Positions 18,113-27,167 of a stretch of 64,000 bases of DNA are shown in pieces. Numbering within the stretch: the first letter of the stretch is position 1; the number at the start of each line of letters is the position of its first letter. This DNA comes from Novosphingobium sp. IK01 (lineage in GTDB: Bacteria > Pseudomonadota > Alphaproteobacteria > Sphingomonadales > Sphingomonadaceae). The position numbers and the translations under genes were made by a program. The stretch lies in assembly GCF_033242265.1 (NCBI RefSeq), contig NZ_BTFW01000001.1, positions 2,463,501 to 2,527,500 on the forward strand, written 5' to 3'. The notes beneath the pieces were generated by a model. It was not told where the DNA came from and made no database searches. It saw only the letters and a program-made list of their open reading frames with translations.

Positions 18113-21013
18113 GTGACCAAGACCAAGACCACCGCCTATCGCGTCGGTGCCGCAAGCTTCGTGCTTGCGATCGCCTCGATGGCCGCTCCGGCTTTCGCCC
18201 AGGACGCCGCCCCCACCCCCACCCCCGGGCCCGAGGCATCTGAAGCGGCCACGCCGATCATCGTCACCGGCTCGCGTATCGCGCGTCGTGATCTGACCAG
18301 CACGAGCCCGCTCAATGTGGTGACCTCCGATGACATCGCCCTCAAGGGCGGCTCGGCCAACATCGAAAACGTGCTGAACGACCTTCCGCAGATCACCCCG
18401 ACGGCGACCTCGGCGTCGAACAATCCGGGCGGCGGTGTGGCCACGGTCAACATGCGCAACCTCGGCTCGCAGCGCACGCTCGTGCTCGTCGATGGTCGTC
18501 GCTACATGTCGTACGACGTCAACCAGACGGTCGACCTCAACACCATCCCTTCCGCCCTGATCGAAAGCGTGGACGTGGTGACCGGCGGCCAGTCGGCGGT
18601 CTATGGTTCGGACGCCATTGCTGGCGTCGTGAACTTCCGTCTCAAGCGGAATTTCTCGGGCTTCCAGCTCAATTCGAGCTATGACGTGACCGGCCGTGGC
18701 GATGGCGCCATCTGGGACGTCAACGGTACCATGGGCGGCAACTTCGCCGACGACAAGGGCAACGTCGTCCTTTACATGGGCTACACCAAGCGTAAGGCCG
18801 TCTTCGCCTCGGCGCGTAGCTTTGCGCGTAATGCTTTGATCGACAACGGCGCCGACGGCTTCACGTTCGGTGGTTCGCCTTCGGTTCCGCAGGGGCGCGT
18901 GAACATCCCCGGCCTGGGCGCCGCGACGGGTCTTGGCTGCAACAACCAGGACTTCATGGGCGGGGTCAATACCTGCTACAATGGCACCGCTGACGCCTAT
19001 AACTACGCACCAACCAACTATCTCCAGGTGCCGCAGGAACGCTTCATGGTCTCGGCCATGGCGCACTACGACATCAACGATCACTTCCAGCCCTACCTGG
19101 AAGGCCAGTTCGTCAACAACCGCGTCAACAACCAGCTGGCCGCCACCCCGATCAGCTCGGGCACGCCCTATGGCGATGGCACGACCGGGCCGCTTCAGCT
19201 CGACGTGAACTCCCAGTTCTTCACGCCGGCCTTCCGCAGCGCGCTCCAGTCGCTGGACACCGACGGCAACGGCTATGTGACTGCGCCCAGCTGGTCGTAC
19301 CGCACGACCCAGATCGGGCCGCGCATCAACAAGGACGACCGTAACGCCTATCGCCTCGTGGTCGGCATGAAGGGCGATATCGCGGCTGGCTTCAGCTACG
19401 ATGGCTACTACATGTACGCCCACACCAAGAACACCCAGCGCCAGCTGGGCAACGTGGCGATCGACCGCTTCCTGAACGCGACCAAGACCACCACCATCGG
19501 TGGCCAGACGGTCTGCGCCAGCGAAGTGGCCCGTGCCGGTGGTTGCGCTGCAGCCAACATCTTTGGCGTCAACAACCTGAGCCAGGCCGCGATGGACTAC
19601 ATCTCGGTTACGGCTACCAACGTGGAAACCTACACCACGCAGGTTGCCTCGTTTGCGGTCACCAACCCCTCGCTGTTCGATCTGGGTGCGGGCGGTGTCG
19701 GTGTCGCCTTCGGCGCCGAATGGCGCAAGGAAGAAGGTTCGGTCGAACCCGACACCTACCTGGCTTCGGGCAATGTGGCCGGCTTCAACCCCGGTCAGGC
19801 AACCTCGGGCAGCTACTCGGTTCGCGAATTCTTCGGTGAAGTCCGAGTTCCGCTGCTCGAAGACAACTTTGTCCATCGCCTCGAACTGAACGGCGCGGCT
19901 CGTGCCTCGCACTATTCGAACGCGCCGGGCAACGTGTTCACCTGGGCCGCTGGCGCCGAGCTGTCGCCGGTCGCCGGCATCACGTTCCGTGGCCAGTACC
20001 AGAAGGCCGTGCGCGGCCCGAGCGTCAACGAACTGTTCCTGGGCAACACCGTCAGCTTCGACGGTAACGCCGACCGCTGCGGCACCACTGCCGCGACGGT
20101 TGCGGGCAGCACGCTCAATGCGATCTGTACCGCGCAGTTCAACGCTGCTGGCGCCCCGCTGTCGAATATCGGCAGCCCGGCGATTCAGGATCCCAACAAC
20201 GTCAACCCGCTGCGTCGTCTGGGTGGCAATGCCAACCTGCGCGAGGAAACGGCCAACACCTACACCATCGGTGCGGTGTTCCAGCCGCACTTCCTGCCGC
20301 GCTTCTCGGCGACGGTCGATTACTACAACATCAAGATCGACAACTACATCACCAGCGGTGTGGGCACGCAGGCGATCGGCCAGCTGTGCTTCGAGGGCAA
20401 TGTTCAGCAGTACTGCAACGCGATCACCCGCAACGGCATCGGTGAAATCGACTCGTTCCGCGACGGCTACGTCAACAGCGGTGGTCTGAAGACCGCCGGT
20501 ATCGACTTCAAGGCCAGCTACACCGTGCCGCTCGGCAATGCCCTGGGCACGGCCACCAAGCTGGTGTTCGGCTTCGATGGCACCCGTCTGCTCAAGTACG
20601 ACTACACCCCGGTGGTCGGTATTGACCTGGTCTATCATTGTGCCGGCGCCTTTGGCGCGAATTGCGGCGTTCCCACCCCGCAATGGCGTCACTCGCTGCG
20701 CGCGACCCTGGCGACCCGCAAGTTCGAGATCTCGGGCATGTGGCGCTACATCGGCCCGACGGACGATGATGAACCCAAGGCTGTCTATGCGACCGAGCAC
20801 TTCACCAGCGTGAGCTATTTTGACCTCTCGGGCTCGGTCAAGGCGTCGGACGTGTTCACCATCCGCGCGGGTGTGACCAACCTGTTCAACAAGAAGCCGC
20901 TGCTGGCGGCCAGCACCCAGAACGGGGGCAACGGCGAACAGACCAATACTTACCCGACCCTCTACGACGTTCTGGGTCGCCGCTTCTTCGTGAGCGCATC
21001 GATGAACTTCTGA
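18113..21013 (+). CDS. TonB-dependent outer-membrane receptor 2
   Basis: A 966-residue TonB-dependent receptor, paralogous to the gene before it. Signal peptide residues 1-30 (cleavage after FAQ), TonB-box-like TPIIVTGSRIARRDLT at about 46-61, plug domain (about 62-180; VNMRNLGSQRTLVLVDGRRY, GGQSAVYGSDAIAGVVNF), then a 22-strand-type barrel ending FFVSASMNF. The GTG start at 18113 is preceded by AAGGGA (18100-18105) with 7-nt spacing. Each receptor has its own leader and terminator, so they are separately transcribed units that arose by duplication and diverged in the barrel loops, which suggests different ligands. The substrate is not identifiable. Confidence 0.93.
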   Translation: MTKTKTTAYRVGAASFVLAIASMAAPAFAQDAAPTPTPGPEASEAATPIIVTGSRIARRDLTSTSPLNVVTSDDIALKGGSANIENVLNDLPQITPTATSASNNPGGGVATVNMRNLGSQRTLVLVDGRRYMSYDVNQTVDLNTIPSALIESVDVVTGGQSAVYGSDAIAGVVNFRLKRNFSGFQLNSSYDVTGRGDGAIWDVNGTMGGNFADDKGNVVLYMGYTKRKAVFASARSFARNALIDNGADGFTFGGSPSVPQGRVNIPGLGAATGLGCNNQDFMGGVNTCYNGTADAYNYAPTNYLQVPQERFMVSAMAHYDINDHFQPYLEGQFVNNRVNNQLAATPISSGTPYGDGTTGPLQLDVNSQFFTPAFRSALQSLDTDGNGYVTAPSWSYRTTQIGPRINKDDRNAYRLVVGMKGDIAAGFSYDGYYMYAHTKNTQRQLGNVAIDRFLNATKTTTIGGQTVCASEVARAGGCAAANIFGVNNLSQAAMDYISVTATNVETYTTQVASFAVTNPSLFDLGAGGVGVAFGAEWRKEEGSVEPDTYLASGNVAGFNPGQATSGSYSVREFFGEVRVPLLEDNFVHRLELNGAARASHYSNAPGNVFTWAAGAELSPVAGITFRGQYQKAVRGPSVNELFLGNTVSFDGNADRCGTTAATVAGSTLNAICTAQFNAAGAPLSNIGSPAIQDPNNVNPLRRLGGNANLREETANTYTIGAVFQPHFLPRFSATVDYYNIKIDNYITSGVGTQAIGQLCFEGNVQQYCNAITRNGIGEIDSFRDGYVNSGGLKTAGIDFKASYTVPLGNALGTATKLVFGFDGTRLLKYDYTPVVGIDLVYHCAGAFGANCGVPTPQWRHSLRATLATRKFEISGMWRYIGPTDDDEPKAVYATEHFTSVSYFDLSGSVKASDVFTIRAGVTNLFNKKPLLAASTQNGGNGEQTNTYPTLYDVLGRRFFVSASMNF

Positions 21014-21044
21014 TCGGCTCGGACATCCGTCCAGGCCAAAGGCG

Positions 21045-21077
21045 GGGCCCGGTCGCAAGACCGGGCCCTTTCCTTTT
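21045..21077 (+). terminator. Rho-independent terminator of TonB receptor 2
   Basis: A 10-bp perfect stem GGGCCCGGTC / GACCGGGCCC with loop GCAA is followed by TTTCCTTTT. The stem is identical to the inner stem of the receptor 1 terminator (17651-17674), consistent with duplication of the whole transcription unit. Confidence 0.88.
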
Positions 21078-21217
21078 GGAGGGCAGTGTCCTCTGGCTGA
21101 TCCCCGTATCCCTTCCGGGCCGGGGACCCGGCGCATGGCCTGCGTGCATGTGCTGCCGGGCATTCGCCGCGCGCGGGGCCATCCTTCCCGGTGCCGCGTG
21201 CCTGTGGTGGCTCCCGG

Positions 21218-21269
21218 AGGCACACAAAAAGGGCCCGGAGCATGTGCTCCGGGCCCTTTTTGTGTGCCT
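21218..21269. terminator. 25-bp perfect inverted repeat, bidirectional terminator
   Basis: The arms 21218-21242 and 21245-21269 are exactly complementary over 25 bp with a 2-nt centre (TG). Each strand reads GGGCCCTTTTTGTGTG, so a GC stem followed by a T-run exists in both directions. It ends 27 bp from the stop of the minus-strand cell-wall hydrolase gene and also backs up the receptor 2 terminator. Confidence 0.9.
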
Positions 21270-21296
21270 TTCCGTCAGCCCTGCGGGGCCGGGGGA

Positions 21297-21893
21297 TCAG
21301 CGATAGAAGAGGTGGCCGTCGATGCGGCCGAGTGCAGTGTGGCCACGCATCGGGCTGCCCACGGCATGAAAGAACAGCGCGCCGGGAACCGGATCCTCGC
21401 CCTGACCGTTGAGGGTCTGGGTGGCGATGGCAACGGCATCCTGCCACTGCGTGGTGTCGCGGCGCGGGTTGTAGGCGTCGACGTCGAAGAACTGGCCGCG
21501 CTGGCGGACCACCGCGCAGGCGTTCTTGGCGAAGCGGGCATCGTGCATGCGGGCGTGGATCACTTGCGCGACGGCGGCGCGGCCACGGCGGGGCTGGTTG
21601 GCCGCTTCGTGGATGATGACCTTGGCCATGCATTCGACCTGACGCGGATCGGCGGCAGGCGTGGACGTGTCGGGTTCGGGCGCCATGGCATTGGCGTCAT
21701 CCGAATCTGCCTGGGCATCGACCGCCGGTTGGACGGGAGCGGGCAGGGTGCTTGCGACTTGCTGGACGGAGTCCGGCTGGCCGGCAATAAAGGGTTCGAT
21801 GGCCGCGCTGGCGGGAGCGGCAAATTGCAGCGCTGCCAGAACGGCGGCTGCGGAAAGGGCACAAACAATCTTGCCAAAAGTGGTTTTGGACAT
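21297..21893 (-). CDS. Secreted cell wall hydrolase, SleB family
   Basis: A 198-residue exported protein. The signal peptide covers about residues 1-30 (ends APASA), then a Pro/Ala/Asp-rich linker (about 40-85), then the SleB-type lytic domain (about 85-195): ECMAKVIIHEAANQPRRGRAAVAQVI with the conserved acidic residue in HEAANQ, and GQFFDVDAYNPRRD and GALFFHA. SleB-family enzymes are lytic transglycosylases acting on peptidoglycan; in alphaproteobacteria they are envelope remodelling factors rather than spore germination enzymes. It is transcribed alone towards the 25-bp hairpin terminator. Confidence 0.88.
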   Translation of the reverse strand: MSKTTFGKIVCALSAAAVLAALQFAAPASAAIEPFIAGQPDSVQQVASTLPAPVQPAVDAQADSDDANAMAPEPDTSTPAADPRQVECMAKVIIHEAANQPRRGRAAVAQVIHARMHDARFAKNACAVVRQRGQFFDVDAYNPRRDTTQWQDAVAIATQTLNGQGEDPVPGALFFHAVGSPMRGHTALGRIDGHLFYR

Positions 21894-22236
21894 TCCTTGA
21901 CATCACGAGTGCGCAAGGTCGCCGTGCAGACGCGCGTTAAAAATACAAAATCGAAAAGGCGTCTGCGGGCTTCCCCACGTCTCGCCACCGAGCAGGCCCC
22001 GGACCCGAAATGGCCCCTCCTCCTGAGCGGACGGCTAAACGAAGGGCCTCCCGTGGCCGCTGGGGCGCCATGTGTCAATCGTATTGCGCCAGTCGGCCCG
22101 GAGCGAGCGCCCATGTGAGCGCCCACTTGAGCGGGCCGCAAGCGACTCGTGTTGCGCTTTGTGTCGTTCGGGCGGGGTGTTTGGCGGACAAACTGTCCGG
22201 TTGTCGGCGCGCTGCAATTGGGCCAAGCAGGGCACC
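21894..22236. other. Divergent promoter region of hydrolase and hemB genes
   Basis: No gene is supported in these 343 bp. Near 22112-22136 the sequence repeats GAGCGCCCA twice. A perfect dyad CGGACA-AAC-TGTCCG lies at 22185-22199, about 40 bp upstream of the hemB start, and is a candidate operator. Confidence 0.4.
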
Positions 22237-23232
22237 ATGATTGCCAGCTATCCCCATGCCCGCCCGCGTCGTTCCCGCGCCACCGCGTGGAGCCGCGCCC
22301 TGCACCGCGAGGTGCTGATCACGCCTTCCGATCTCATCTGGCCGCTGTTCGTGACCGAGGGGACCGGGGTGGAAGAGCCGGTCGGTTCGCTGCCGGGGGT
22401 CTCGCGCTGGTCGGTCGACGGGATCGTGGCGCGCGCGAAGGAAGCCGTGGCCCTTGGCATTCCCTGCCTCGCCCTGTTTCCCAATACCCAGCCCGAACGC
22501 CGCACCGACGACGGGCGCGAGGCGCTCAACCCCGACAACCTGATGTGCCGCGCGATCCGCGCGATCCGCGACGCCTGCGGGGATTCCATCGGCGTGCTGA
22601 CCGACGTTGCCCTCGATCCCTATACCACCCACGGGCAGGACGGGCTGATCGACGCCAATGGCTATGTCGAGAATGACGCCACGGTCGAGGCGCTGGTGGG
22701 GCAGGCGCTCAACCAGGCGAATGCCGGGTCGGACATCATCGCCCCTTCGGACATGATGGACGGGCGCGTGGGCGCGATCCGCGGGGCACTCGAAGGTCAG
22801 GGCCACGTCAATGTCCAGATCATGGCCTATGCCGCCAAGTATGCCTCGGCGTTCTATGGCCCGTTCCGCGATGCGGTCGGTTCGAGCGGGCTGCTCAAGG
22901 GCGACAAGAAGACCTACCAGATGGACCCCGGCAATGCCGAGGAAGCGCTGCGCGAGGTCGAGATGGACCTGCTCGAAGGCGCCGACAGCGTGATGGTCAA
23001 GCCCGGCCTGCCCTATCTCGACATTGCCGTGCGCGTGAAGGAAGCCTTTGGCGTGCCGGTCTTCGCCTATCAGGTGAGCGGCGAATACGCGATGATCGAG
23101 GCCGCGGTGGCCGCTGGCGCCGGGGACCGCGACGCGCTCGTGCTCGAAACCCTGCTGGCGTTCAAGCGCGCCGGGTGCTCGGGCGTGCTGACCTACCATG
23201 CGGCCCATGCCGCCCGCCTGATGGGAGCCTGA
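22237..23232 (+). CDS. hemB: Delta-aminolevulinic acid dehydratase (porphobilinogen synthase)
   Basis: A 331-residue enzyme that condenses two 5-aminolevulinate molecules to porphobilinogen in heme synthesis. The two Schiff-base lysines lie in AYAAKYASAFYGPFRDA (about residue 195-211) and VMVKPGLPYLDI (about 251-262). The metal-site region reads DVALDPYTTHGQDG, with Asp-rich rather than Cys-rich ligands, as in Mg2+-dependent alphaproteobacterial enzymes. ATG 22237 was chosen because family homology begins directly after it; no strong ribosome-binding site is seen. The next gene follows after 2 bp, giving a hemB, carbonic anhydrase-like, DUF167 operon. Confidence 0.96.
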   Translation: MIASYPHARPRRSRATAWSRALHREVLITPSDLIWPLFVTEGTGVEEPVGSLPGVSRWSVDGIVARAKEAVALGIPCLALFPNTQPERRTDDGREALNPDNLMCRAIRAIRDACGDSIGVLTDVALDPYTTHGQDGLIDANGYVENDATVEALVGQALNQANAGSDIIAPSDMMDGRVGAIRGALEGQGHVNVQIMAYAAKYASAFYGPFRDAVGSSGLLKGDKKTYQMDPGNAEEALREVEMDLLEGADSVMVKPGLPYLDIAVRVKEAFGVPVFAYQVSGEYAMIEAAVAAGAGDRDALVLETLLAFKRAGCSGVLTYHAAHAARLMGA

Positions 23233-23234
23233 CT

Positions 23235-23816
23235 TTGGCATACCGCCCCGATGTGACGATCCTGCCTTTTCAGGGCAAAGTGCCGCAGATTGATCCCAGC
23301 GCCTTCATCGCGCCCGGATGCCGGATCATCGGTGACGTCACCATCGGGGCGCAGGCCTCGATCTGGTACAATTGCGTGATCCGGGGTGACGTCAACCGCG
23401 TGGTGATCGGCGCGCGCAGCAATGTGCAGGACGGCACCGTGATCCATTGCGACAGTCCCGAGCCGGGCCGTCCCGAAGGCTATCCGACGCTGATCGGCGA
23501 GGATGTGCTGATCGGGCACATGGCGATGATCCATGGCTGCACGCTCCACGACCGCGCGTTCGTTGGCCTTGGTGCCATCGTGATGAGCGGCGCCGTGGTG
23601 GAGGGCGATGCGATGCTGGCGGCGGGCGCAATGCTCACGCCGGGCAAGCGCGTGCCTGCGGGCGAGCTGTGGAGCGGACGCCCGGCCACGTATATGCGCG
23701 GGCTGACGCAGGCGGCTATCGAGGGGATGCGCGAGGGCGTGGCCCACTATGTCGCCAATGGGCAGGCGCATGCCCGTGCGGTGGCGGAATGCGCCGATGG
23801 CGCGGCCCAAGGTTGA
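23235..23816 (+). CDS. Gamma-carbonic anhydrase family protein
   Basis: A 193-residue left-handed beta-helix protein. Hexapeptide repeats run from about residue 20 to 140 (IAPGCRIIGDVTIGAQASIWYNCVIRGD and similar turns), and three metal-ligand histidines are recognisable in the pattern VIHCD, IGHMAMIHGC. It belongs to the gamma-CA/PaaY/YrdA group, whose members bind zinc and may hydrate CO2, though many have unknown substrates. The TTG start at 23235 follows GGGAG by 9 nt and lies 2 bp after the hemB stop. It overlaps the next gene by 20 bp, so the three are translationally linked. Confidence 0.9.
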   Translation: MAYRPDVTILPFQGKVPQIDPSAFIAPGCRIIGDVTIGAQASIWYNCVIRGDVNRVVIGARSNVQDGTVIHCDSPEPGRPEGYPTLIGEDVLIGHMAMIHGCTLHDRAFVGLGAIVMSGAVVEGDAMLAAGAMLTPGKRVPAGELWSGRPATYMRGLTQAAIEGMREGVAHYVANGQAHARAVAECADGAAQG

Positions 23817-24084
23817 TCTGCCGCCCGCACAGGCCCTGCGCGCGCTCGCCGATGGCGAGGGCCGTCTGGCCGTGCGGGTGACGCCGGGCGCGCGGGTCGA
23901 GGGCATTGCGCTCGAAGCCGGGCGGGTTCAGGTCAAAGTGCGGGCCAAGCCCGAAGATGGCAAGGCCACGCAGGCGGTGATCGATCTGGTCGCCGCCGCG
24001 CTGGGTGTCGGCGCCTCGCGGGTGACCTTGTTGCGCGGCGCAACTTCGCGCGAGAAACTGCTCAGCCTTCCGCCCGAAGGGTAA
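23797..24084 (+). CDS. DUF167 (YggU) family protein
   Basis: A 95-residue protein of the DUF167/YggU family, small alpha/beta proteins of unknown function found across bacteria and archaea. The family pattern is RLAVRVTPGARVEGI, VQVKVRAKPEDGKATQAVIDLVAAALGV and VTLLRGATSREKLL, covering nearly the whole chain. The start at ATG 23797 lies inside the preceding gene (20-bp overlap), and the 3' end overlaps the convergent DUF1275 gene by 23 bp, so both ends are unusually tight. Confidence 0.88.
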   Translation: MARPKVDLPPAQALRALADGEGRLAVRVTPGARVEGIALEAGRVQVKVRAKPEDGKATQAVIDLVAAALGVGASRVTLLRGATSREKLLSLPPEG

Positions 24085-24715
24085 GCGAAAGGGCCGCCAT
24101 CAGCGTGGCCCAGCCCCCGGCAATCCACAGGCAGGCCATCGGCAGGCGGGTCTGGAACCAGGCCCCCAGTACCGCGCCTGCCAGCAATCCGGCCCAGAGC
24201 AGCAGCCAGTTGGCCCATGCCGCCTCCAGTCCCCGGCCCAGCAGCCCACGCCCCAGCAGCGATTGGGCGATCCCTTGCCCGATCTTGACCAGCGCGCCGG
24301 TCATGTAGGTGAGCCCGACCGAGACTTCGCCGCCGCGCAGGAAGGTGTTGTTGAGCGCACCCATCGCCAGAACCAGCATGGCCAGCATGGCCCCATGCAG
24401 ATGCGCCGCGCGCATGGCGCCCGCGCCCAGCAGGAGCAGCGCGACAAGGGCCAGAACCGCCGGTTTGCGCCAGGGCCCGGCACGCAGCGCGACGAGCGCG
24501 CCTGCCGTGACCCCGGCGACGAATCCGGTGATCAGCAGCGCGGGGAGGGCCGCCCCGGCCCCGGTGCCGAGCGCGACCCCGAGCCGGGTGGTATTGCCCG
24601 ACATGAACGAGACGAAATAGCCGCCCGCCGAAAGATAGCCCGCCGCATCGACGAACCCGGCCATCCCGGCCAGCGCCATGGCAAAACGGCGGCGCGAACG
24701 ATCCATCCGGTTCAT
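24062..24715 (-). CDS. DUF1275 (YoaK-like) membrane protein
   Basis: A 217-residue polytopic inner-membrane protein with about six hydrophobic segments. The family signature FVDAAGYLSAGGYFVSFMSGNTTRLG occupies residues about 21-46, and GGEVSVGLTYMTGALVKIGQGIA is near 130-150; both are typical of the DUF1275/YoaK family, of unknown function. It starts at ATG 24715. Its 3' end overlaps the convergent DUF167 gene. It lies directly downstream of thrS on the same strand (about 38 bp), so it may be read from thrS transcription. Confidence 0.85.
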   Translation of the reverse strand: MNRMDRSRRRFAMALAGMAGFVDAAGYLSAGGYFVSFMSGNTTRLGVALGTGAGAALPALLITGFVAGVTAGALVALRAGPWRKPAVLALVALLLLGAGAMRAAHLHGAMLAMLVLAMGALNNTFLRGGEVSVGLTYMTGALVKIGQGIAQSLLGRGLLGRGLEAAWANWLLLWAGLLAGAVLGAWFQTRLPMACLWIAGGWATLMAALSLTLRAEG

Positions 24716-24753
24716 GCGCGCCGCCGTTTGTTCATGGGTGTTTCCTTATGCCA

Positions 24754-26748
24754 TCAGGCGCGCAAGTCGGGCGGGGTGCCTTCGGCCTTGATCAGGGCGA
24801 TGGCCTCTTCGAGCGAGACGACCTGCTGGGCCTGTTCGCCCAGACGGCGGATCGCCACGGTGCCTTCCTCGGCCTCGCGCTTGCCCACGACCAGCAGGAA
24901 GGGCACCTTCTGGAGCGAGTGCTCGCGCACCTTGTAGTTGATCTTCTCGTTGCGGGTGTCGCTCTCGACGCGGATGCCCGCCGCGCGCAGGGCCGCCGTG
25001 GCGCTTTGCGCATAGCCGTCGGCGTCCGAAACGATCGTGGCGACGACCGCCTGAACCGGGGCCAGCCAGGTCGGTAGCTTGCCCGCGAAGTGCTCGATCA
25101 GGATGCCGATGAAGCGTTCATAGGACCCGAAGATCGCGCGGTGGAGCATGACCGGACGGTGGCGCTCGCCGCTTTCGGCGATGTAGCCCGCGTCGAGGCG
25201 CTCGGGCAGCACGCGGTCCGACTGGATCGTGCCGACCTGCCAGGTGCGGCCGATGGCGTCGGTCAGGTGCCATTCGAGCTTGGGCGCATAGAACGCGCCT
25301 TCGCCCGGCAGTTCTTCCCAGCCATATTCGCTCGTGGCGAGCCCTGCGGACACGACCGCGTCGCGCAGCTCGTTCTCCGACTTGTCCCACAGTTCCTCAC
25401 TGCCGAAGCGCTTTTCGGGGCGCAGCGCCAGCTTGATCGCGTAAGTGAAGCCGAAATCCTTGTAGATGCGGTCGGCCAGCGCGCAGAACGCGCGGACTTC
25501 ATCGACGATCTGGTCTTCGCGGCAGAAGATATGCGCGTCGTCCTGCGTGAACTGGCGCACGCGCATCAGGCCGTGGAGCGCGCCGTGCGGCTCGTTGCGG
25601 TGGCAGCAGCCGTTTTCATAGAGGCGGAGCGGCAGGTCGCGATAGGACTTGAGGCCCTGACGGAAGATCAGGACATGCGCCGGGCAGTTCATCGGCTTGA
25701 GGGCCATCCAGTCGGCCTCGCCGCTGATCACCGGGCCTTCGTCTTCGGTGTTGGGCGTTTCGTCGGGGATGACGAACATGTTCTCGCGATACTTGCCCCA
25801 GTGGCCCGACTGCTCCCACTGGCGGGCGTCCATGACCTGCGGGGTCTTGACCTCGCGATAGTCCGCGCCGTCGATGGCGCGGCGCATGTAGGCCTCCAAC
25901 TCGCGATAGATGCGATAGCCCTTGGGGTGCCAGAACACCGAGCCATGGGCTTCCTGCTGGAGGTGGAACAGGTCCATCTCGGCGCCCAGCTTGCGATGGT
26001 CGCGCTTGGCGGCTTCCTCCAGACGGTGAAGATGCGCGTCGAGCTGCTTCTTGTTGAGCCAGCCGGTGCCATAGATGCGGCTGAGCATGGCGTTCTTCTG
26101 GTCGCCGCGCCAATAGGCGCCCGAAACGCGCGTGAGCTTGAAGGCTGCCGGGTCGAGCTTGCCGGTCGAGGCCAGATGCGGGCCGCGGCACATGTCGAGC
26201 CAGTCGTCGCCCGACCAGTAGACGGTCAGCTCCTCGTTGCCGGGCAGTTCGCTGGCCCATTGCGCCTTGAAGCTTTCGCCTTGCGCTTCCCAGCGGGCGA
26301 TCAGGTCTTCGCGCGACCAGACTTCGCGGCGCAGCGGCTTGTTGGCGGCGATGATCTTGCGCATTTCCGCCTCGATGGCGGGCAGGTCTTCCTCGGTGAA
26401 CGGGCGGACGGCGGGCGCGAAGTCATAATAGAAGCCATCGTCGGTCGCCGGGCCAAACGTGATCTGCGTGCCGGGGAACAGCGCCTGCACGGCTTCGGCC
26501 AGAACGTGGGCAAAGTCGTGGCGGACGAGTTCGAGGGCGTCGGCCTCGTCCTTGGCCGTCACCAGCGCCAGCGCGGAGTCCCCTTCGAACGGGCGGGTGA
26601 TGTCGAACAGCTCGCCATTCACGCGCGCGCCCAGCGCGGCCTTGGCCAGCCCCGGCCCGATTGCGGCGGCAATGTCGGCAGGCGTGGTGCCCGGCGCCAC
26701 TTCGCGCAGCGAGCCATCGGGCAGGGTGATCTTGAGCAGGTCTGACAT
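24754..26748 (-). CDS. thrS: Threonyl-tRNA synthetase
   Basis: A 664-residue class II synthetase charging tRNA-Thr. Domains are TGS (about 1-62), the editing/SAD domain (about 65-230, with [10 protein letters not shown]), the catalytic core (about 240-530: motif 1 region, [10 protein letters not shown] with the zinc-binding Cys, [27 protein letters not shown] of motif 2) and the C-terminal anticodon-binding domain ending DLRA. ATG 26748 was selected because [13 protein letters not shown] is the family N-terminus; the frame is open to 26883 but that part is leader. About 140 nt upstream lies a threonine-rich leader ORF with mutually exclusive hairpins, so expression probably responds to charged tRNA-Thr supply. 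Confidence 0.97.
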   Translation of the reverse strand: MSDLLKITLPDGSLREVAPGTTPADIAAAIGPGLAKAALGARVNGELFDITRPFEGDSALALVTAKDEADALELVRHDFAHVLAEAVQALFPGTQITFGPATDDGFYYDFAPAVRPFTEEDLPAIEAEMRKIIAANKPLRREVWSREDLIARWEAQGESFKAQWASELPGNEELTVYWSGDDWLDMCRGPHLASTGKLDPAAFKLTRVSGAYWRGDQKNAMLSRIYGTGWLNKKQLDAHLHRLEEAAKRDHRKLGAEMDLFHLQQEAHGSVFWHPKGYRIYRELEAYMRRAIDGADYREVKTPQVMDARQWEQSGHWGKYRENMFVIPDETPNTEDEGPVISGEADWMALKPMNCPAHVLIFRQGLKSYRDLPLRLYENGCCHRNEPHGALHGLMRVRQFTQDDAHIFCREDQIVDEVRAFCALADRIYKDFGFTYAIKLALRPEKRFGSEELWDKSENELRDAVVSAGLATSEYGWEELPGEGAFYAPKLEWHLTDAIGRTWQVGTIQSDRVLPERLDAGYIAESGERHRPVMLHRAIFGSYERFIGILIEHFAGKLPTWLAPVQAVVATIVSDADGYAQSATAALRAAGIRVESDTRNEKINYKVREHSLQKVPFLLVVGKREAEEGTVAIRRLGEQAQQVVSLEEAIALIKAEGTPPDLRA

Positions 26749-26804
26749 CGGCTTTCTCTCGCGGATTTCCGGCGCGCTTTGGCACAAGTGCCGCAGCGAC
26801 GAAA

Positions 26805-26875
26805 GGGGCGGCATCTTGGGGTAAGGGCCGATCCGGGAGGAAGATGCCATCCGCCCGCATCGGGGCGATGGCATC
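26805..26875 (-). promoter_or_regulatory. Putative thrS attenuator (alternative hairpins)
   Basis: On the transcript, segment A (26875-26863, GATGCCATCGCCC) can pair with segment B (26856-26841, GGGCGGATGGCATCTT) through 13 bp with one bulged G. Segment C (26817-26805, AAGATGCCGCCCC) competes for the same B bases (8 bp plus 4 bp across a bulge) and is followed by UUU only. A begins 12 nt after the leader-peptide stop, where a terminating ribosome would mask it. Thus A:B would be the antiterminator and B:C the terminator. The short T-run is the weak point of the model. Confidence 0.6.
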
Positions 26876-26887
26876 ACCGGCACGCGT

Positions 26888-26968
26888 TCAGGCGCGCGGG
26901 CGATCCCACCCCCGGAACACCGGGGTGGTGGTGGTAGTGAGCGTGACAGGGCGGTTGGCCATGATCAT
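26888..26968 (-). CDS. Threonine-rich thrS leader peptide
   Basis: A 26-codon ORF reading [18 protein letters not shown] and then RGWDRPRA, with six threonine codons in seven positions (residues 9 and 11-15; ACG, ACT and four ACC). It starts at ATG 26968 (or 26962) and stops at 26888, 139 nt before the thrS start. Short ORFs with runs of the cognate amino acid are the hallmark of ribosome-mediated attenuation, as in the thr, his and pheST leaders of enterobacteria. No convincing ribosome-binding site could be checked beyond the AT-poor CCGGC sequence upstream, so translation is inferred. Confidence 0.7.
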   Translation of the reverse strand: MIMANRPVTLTTTTTPVFRGWDRPRA

Positions 26969-27047
26969 GCCGGGTGCCTTAGCGCAACCGCCGCCTGCTG
27001 TCACGCCGTCTACGCGGCGTGGGCAAATCGGATCTTTGAATTCCATT

Positions 27048-27138
27048 CGTCATCCCCGCGCAGGCGGGGATCCAGTTGCGACGGTCGCGCATGCGAACAA
27101 GGGGCAGAAGCTGGATTCCCGCCTGCGCGGGAATGACG
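27048..27138. repeat. Dispersed palindromic element, copy 2 (dRS3-like)
   Basis: A 91-bp copy in the same orientation as copy 1, with hairpin arms ATCCCCGC/GCGGGGAT on the left and ATTCCCGC/GCGGGAAT on the right. It sits between the thrS leader region and the stop of the GT39-like gene. The sequence just before it (CAAATCGGATCTTTGA) resembles that before copy 1 (CAAAATCCGATCTTTGA), so some flanking DNA may belong to the element. Confidence 0.85.
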
Positions 27139-27167
27139 AAACATCGATCAAACATCGCCCAGTGCTC

